Shown here one piece after another: positions 61,627 to 64,000 of a DNA stretch of 64,000 nt. The stretch spans positions 27,079,649-27,143,648 of the forward strand of contig NC_092685.1 in assembly GCF_964275005.1 (NCBI RefSeq), in the 5' to 3' direction. The notes under the pieces are model-generated. The model was not told the origin of the DNA and did not search any database. It worked only from the letters and a program-made list of their open reading frames with translations. Source of the DNA: Diadema setosum. Lineage: Eukaryota; Echinodermata; Echinoidea; Diadematoida; Diadematidae. Made by a program: the position numbers and the translations under genes. How positions within the stretch are numbered: position 1 is the stretch's first letter; each line of letters opens with the position of its first letter.

Positions 61627-61725
61627 ACCATCACCATCATCATCACCATCACCATCACCATCACCATCACCATCACCATCACCATCACCATCACCATCAC
61701 CATCACCATCATCATCACCATCACT
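61627..61725. repeat. (CACCAT)n hexanucleotide microsatellite
   Basis: About 13 near-perfect caccat units flanked by att/atc triplets. The minus strand gives a Gly-Asp repeat frame that is not a gene. Confidence 0.95.
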
Positions 61726-62228
61726 ATTATTCATTATTATCGTATGTGCCTGTGCCACACCCTGCTTCAATCATCTCTGGTTTCAACGTAACAATCTTGA
61801 GGTCCTGGCATTTTTACTTGTGAGGCATATGATGAGCTCCTCCAAGGATATATCAACAAAATTGATAAATGCATAGAAACAAATAGATTGTCAAAATCAA
61901 CCAAGCAAGATCCATCCAAGTCACACAAAAGATGCATAACACCTACCTCCAACCAGTGGTATTCATGCAATTCAACATGTAATCTGAACATTATCTTGTG
62001 TGAATCATTTCTTTGTATTTGTGTTTAAGAGTAAAGGAAACTATGCGACAATCTTTTCAGCTCTGCATTATGCCACATTCTTTGGGGTGGTTATAAAATA
62101 TATTCAGAATGCATTTTGGAAAAAAAAAAAGAGAAACAAAAATGGTATTACAATCATTGGTTGTGACAGAGAAAGGTGCTAGCTGTGAATACAGCTAGAG
62201 GCATAAATGTCAGGCTGTATCTTGCTGA

Positions 62229-62245
62229 TGGGGGGGGGGGGGGGG
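62229..62245. repeat. G17 homopolymer
   Basis: One of many long G or C runs in the window (others near 8713, 9695, 19378, 22627, 36600, 39452, 44310, 54266 and 59889). Confidence 0.95.
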
Positions 62246-62419
62246 TAAGGAAAGAACAAAAATTAGGTAGAGATTCACTGGGGAATTCTGTCAATGAAAT
62301 GGAACACTCACATACACACAAATACACACAAAATTATTCTGATGAATAATATGGCATATTTCAGAATCTTACACATTTACCTCCGTATGATAGCTGTGAC
62401 GGGGAAAAAAAAAAAGCAG

Positions 62420-62530
62420 AGCTGTAAGTTACAACCGCTGTTTTCGACGGGCGAGCGAGCCATTGAACAACCGTGGGGATGGCATTTGGGGGATAATGTT
62501 AGGATTCATGGCGGATAACGATAATGTAGT
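62420..62530. promoter_or_regulatory. Small candidate non-coding block
   Basis: gctgtaagttacaaccgctg through ggcggataacgataatgtag: balanced, non-repetitive, CpG-containing (cgacgggcgagcgagc). Confidence 0.2.
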
Positions 62531-63189
62531 ACGGCAAGAAAAATAACACCATCGCCATCAATCATAATCTCCTTCCATTTTTTTTTATAATTCCAGTTTT
62601 CTTTTTCCCGCTTCCTTCATCCATTCTATCAATAATTCATATTCTCAATACTTCATCAGAATCATTGTGTCTCCCTTCTTCTTCTTCTTCTTTCTCTCTC
62701 ATTATTGCTTCTACCAAACGTATCTATTTATCTCATCTCTCTGGACTCGTACCTTACCACTCTCACACAATTTGCAGAAATCATCACACACTTGCTTAAG
62801 GGCAAGTATGCAAGGAAAAAAAAATGTCATGACGGTGGGCTGAAATACCTTGGTACATGACTGAAACAGAAAGTTAACAGGTGACTACATGCTTAACTGC
62901 ACCAAAACTTGAAACAAAAATGAGCTGAGCCTTATAAGAATGGGAGTCATCTTGATCCTCTGTGATTCTTGATATGCAGGGCCAAAGACAGAGAGAGAAA
63001 TCCCCGGGAACAAATGATTATGGATGGAATTTATCTTTCTTTTTTTTGTTCAAATCTCACTGCATTACATATCACTTTCTCACACAGGATGACAAATGTA
63101 GAAAAAAATGTAAGTGCTAAAGCTACGCAGCTGATTTGTGCAGATGCAGTACGGATATTGACACTAACTCTCCCTGACATATTATCACA

Positions 63190-63600
63190 ACTTACAGACA
63201 TACATTTCCCTGCTCTTAATGACGAAGTGTTTTTTCCTTACCCCCCTGGCACTGGGGTTCAAATGGAAACAACACTCCGGCCTTGATAACTTGTGAAGTG
63301 CCAACGTCTTCCGCGAGGAGCGTAATGTGAACTGAAAGGACGCAGGGCCATATCTGATCATTTTCTTCCAACCCGTCCGGGCTCGGGAGAATGTGGTTGA
63401 TGCGATTCCTACTGACTGGCTCAAAATGTGAAGGCCGAGCGAGTTTTTGGACGAACGAGGCACATGTGTCTGGCGTGATTAGCACATTACGGCTCTCACC
63501 CTTCCTGAGAAGGGAAGAAGAAATTGCGATTATTTTGAGGGACGACATTGGCAACATATGTGTCGTCGAGTTTGAATCGTCTCGTTAAGAGTGCAAACTT
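63190..63600. promoter_or_regulatory. Candidate regulatory block (meis intron)
   Basis: About 400 bases, balanced and non-repetitive, with tatttccctgctcttaatga, ggagcgtaatgtgaactgaa, cgtgattagcacattacggc and gcgattattttgagggacga. The three overlapping frames have no recognised domain or splice support, and none is a MEIS exon. Confidence 0.32.
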
Positions 63601-63719
63601 ACTTGTTTGGCTGAGTCAAATCACATTTGCCTGCATTTGTAATTTCTTTCCTTTTCCACCCTTTCTCACTATTATAATTCTCAATATTTCAATCTCTCCG
63701 GCTGGTCCTCTACACCAGC

Positions 63720-64000
63720 CTTCTACGGTCCTGCGAACTTGAACTTGAACCCAGCCACCATAGGGCATATTCCACTTCGCCTCCCTCGTTATTTGTGGCT
63801 ATTTTTTTTTTTTCCAGCTGTTATAGCTGTGCAATTTTTCGTTTGTATATGTTCTTCCCCGGTTTTTCCCCCCTCCGGCCGACCCCCGTCCCTCCTTCCC
63901 TCGCGGCCTCTGGAGAACACCTTTCAACCCAGCACTTCCTGCTACTCGCGACAGCTAGCCCAAATCATGAATATGCACAAGAGCCCCCCACTCGATTTGC
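63720..64000. promoter_or_regulatory. Candidate regulatory block at right edge
   Basis: A pyrimidine-rich, GC-richer segment ending in cgacagctagcccaaatcatgaatatgcac, whose last part holds an octamer-like ATGAATATGCA. It continues beyond the window. Confidence 0.25.

Larger units (their letters stand above)
57430..64000 (-). other. meis: Next-upstream intron of meis (runs off right edge)
   Basis: No sequence matching homeodomain helices 1-2 or the MEIS N-terminal domain was found on the minus strand up to 64000, so the previous exon lies further right. The intron contains (ACAG)n, (CACCAT)n, poly-C/G runs and several non-repetitive blocks. Confidence 0.8.

Noticed and set aside
61567..61770. 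Gly-Asp repeat open frame
   Set aside because: Product of the CACCAT hexanucleotide repeat.
63185..63557. Overlapping open frames of 92-113 codons on both strands
   Set aside because: No recognisable domain, no splice signals, and several frames open at once, as expected for GC-balanced non-coding DNA.
57430..64000. Search for meis homeodomain helices 1-2 exon on the minus strand
   Set aside because: No match to the conserved VNNW end or the HPYPSEEQ segment was found, so the exon must lie outside the window.

Overview
The window is eukaryotic and AT-rich. Its genes have long introns, and microsatellites, homopolymer runs and foldback (MITE-like) repeats are dense. Two genes can be assigned with confidence, and both are bilaterian families. 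Several dispersed repeats look like ones I know from sea urchin and other marine invertebrate genomes: the TTAA-ended foldback with AAGGACAAGTTCACC ends, the GTGACCC foldback, the CCTCCGCCAAGGAGG repeat and the TTAGGTGATCC element. My best guess is an echinoderm, probably an echinoid. That is an inference from repeat style and gene content, not a database result.

Left third (1-17.2 kb): positions 1-90 and 644-710 may be the last exons of an unrecognised + strand gene. A complete spata7 orthologue (+ strand) follows, with ten coding exons from 1679 to 17216. All splice phases agree and the product is 453 residues. Its introns hold most of the foldback elements. Intron 4 is largely a composite tandem repeat at 7.87-9.7 kb.

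Middle (17.2-42.8 kb): I see no convincing gene here. The stretch holds repeats (TTAA foldback with a nested insertion, GTGACCC foldback, CCTCCGCCAAG repeat, a (TA)n-centred palindrome at 32.2-32.8 kb) and several GC-richer, non-repetitive blocks. These blocks lack a plausible coding frame and look more like regulatory DNA than genes.

Right part (39.5-64 kb): this is the 3' end of a meis/homothorax-type TALE homeobox gene on the - strand. One exon (57371-57429) encodes the end of the homeodomain recognition helix. The next (42799-42944) encodes the conserved C-terminal tail and a stop. A 14.4 kb intron separates them. The rest of the homeodomain and the N-terminal MEIS domain must lie beyond the right edge. 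A possible alternative 3' exon sits near 39.5-39.7 kb. Several compact non-repetitive blocks around and inside the gene (40.1, 41.2, 48.0, 52.0, 52.6-53.6, 58.5-59.0, 63.2-64.0 kb) are candidate cis-regulatory elements.

spata7 and meis are transcribed toward each other. Nothing suggests a functional link: one family is a ciliary transition-zone protein and the other a developmental transcription factor. I found no tRNA or rRNA gene, no CRISPR array, no bacterial or viral genes and no clear new multi-gene system. The most interesting leads are the candidate regulatory blocks around meis, its alternative C-terminus, and the layered foldback elements.
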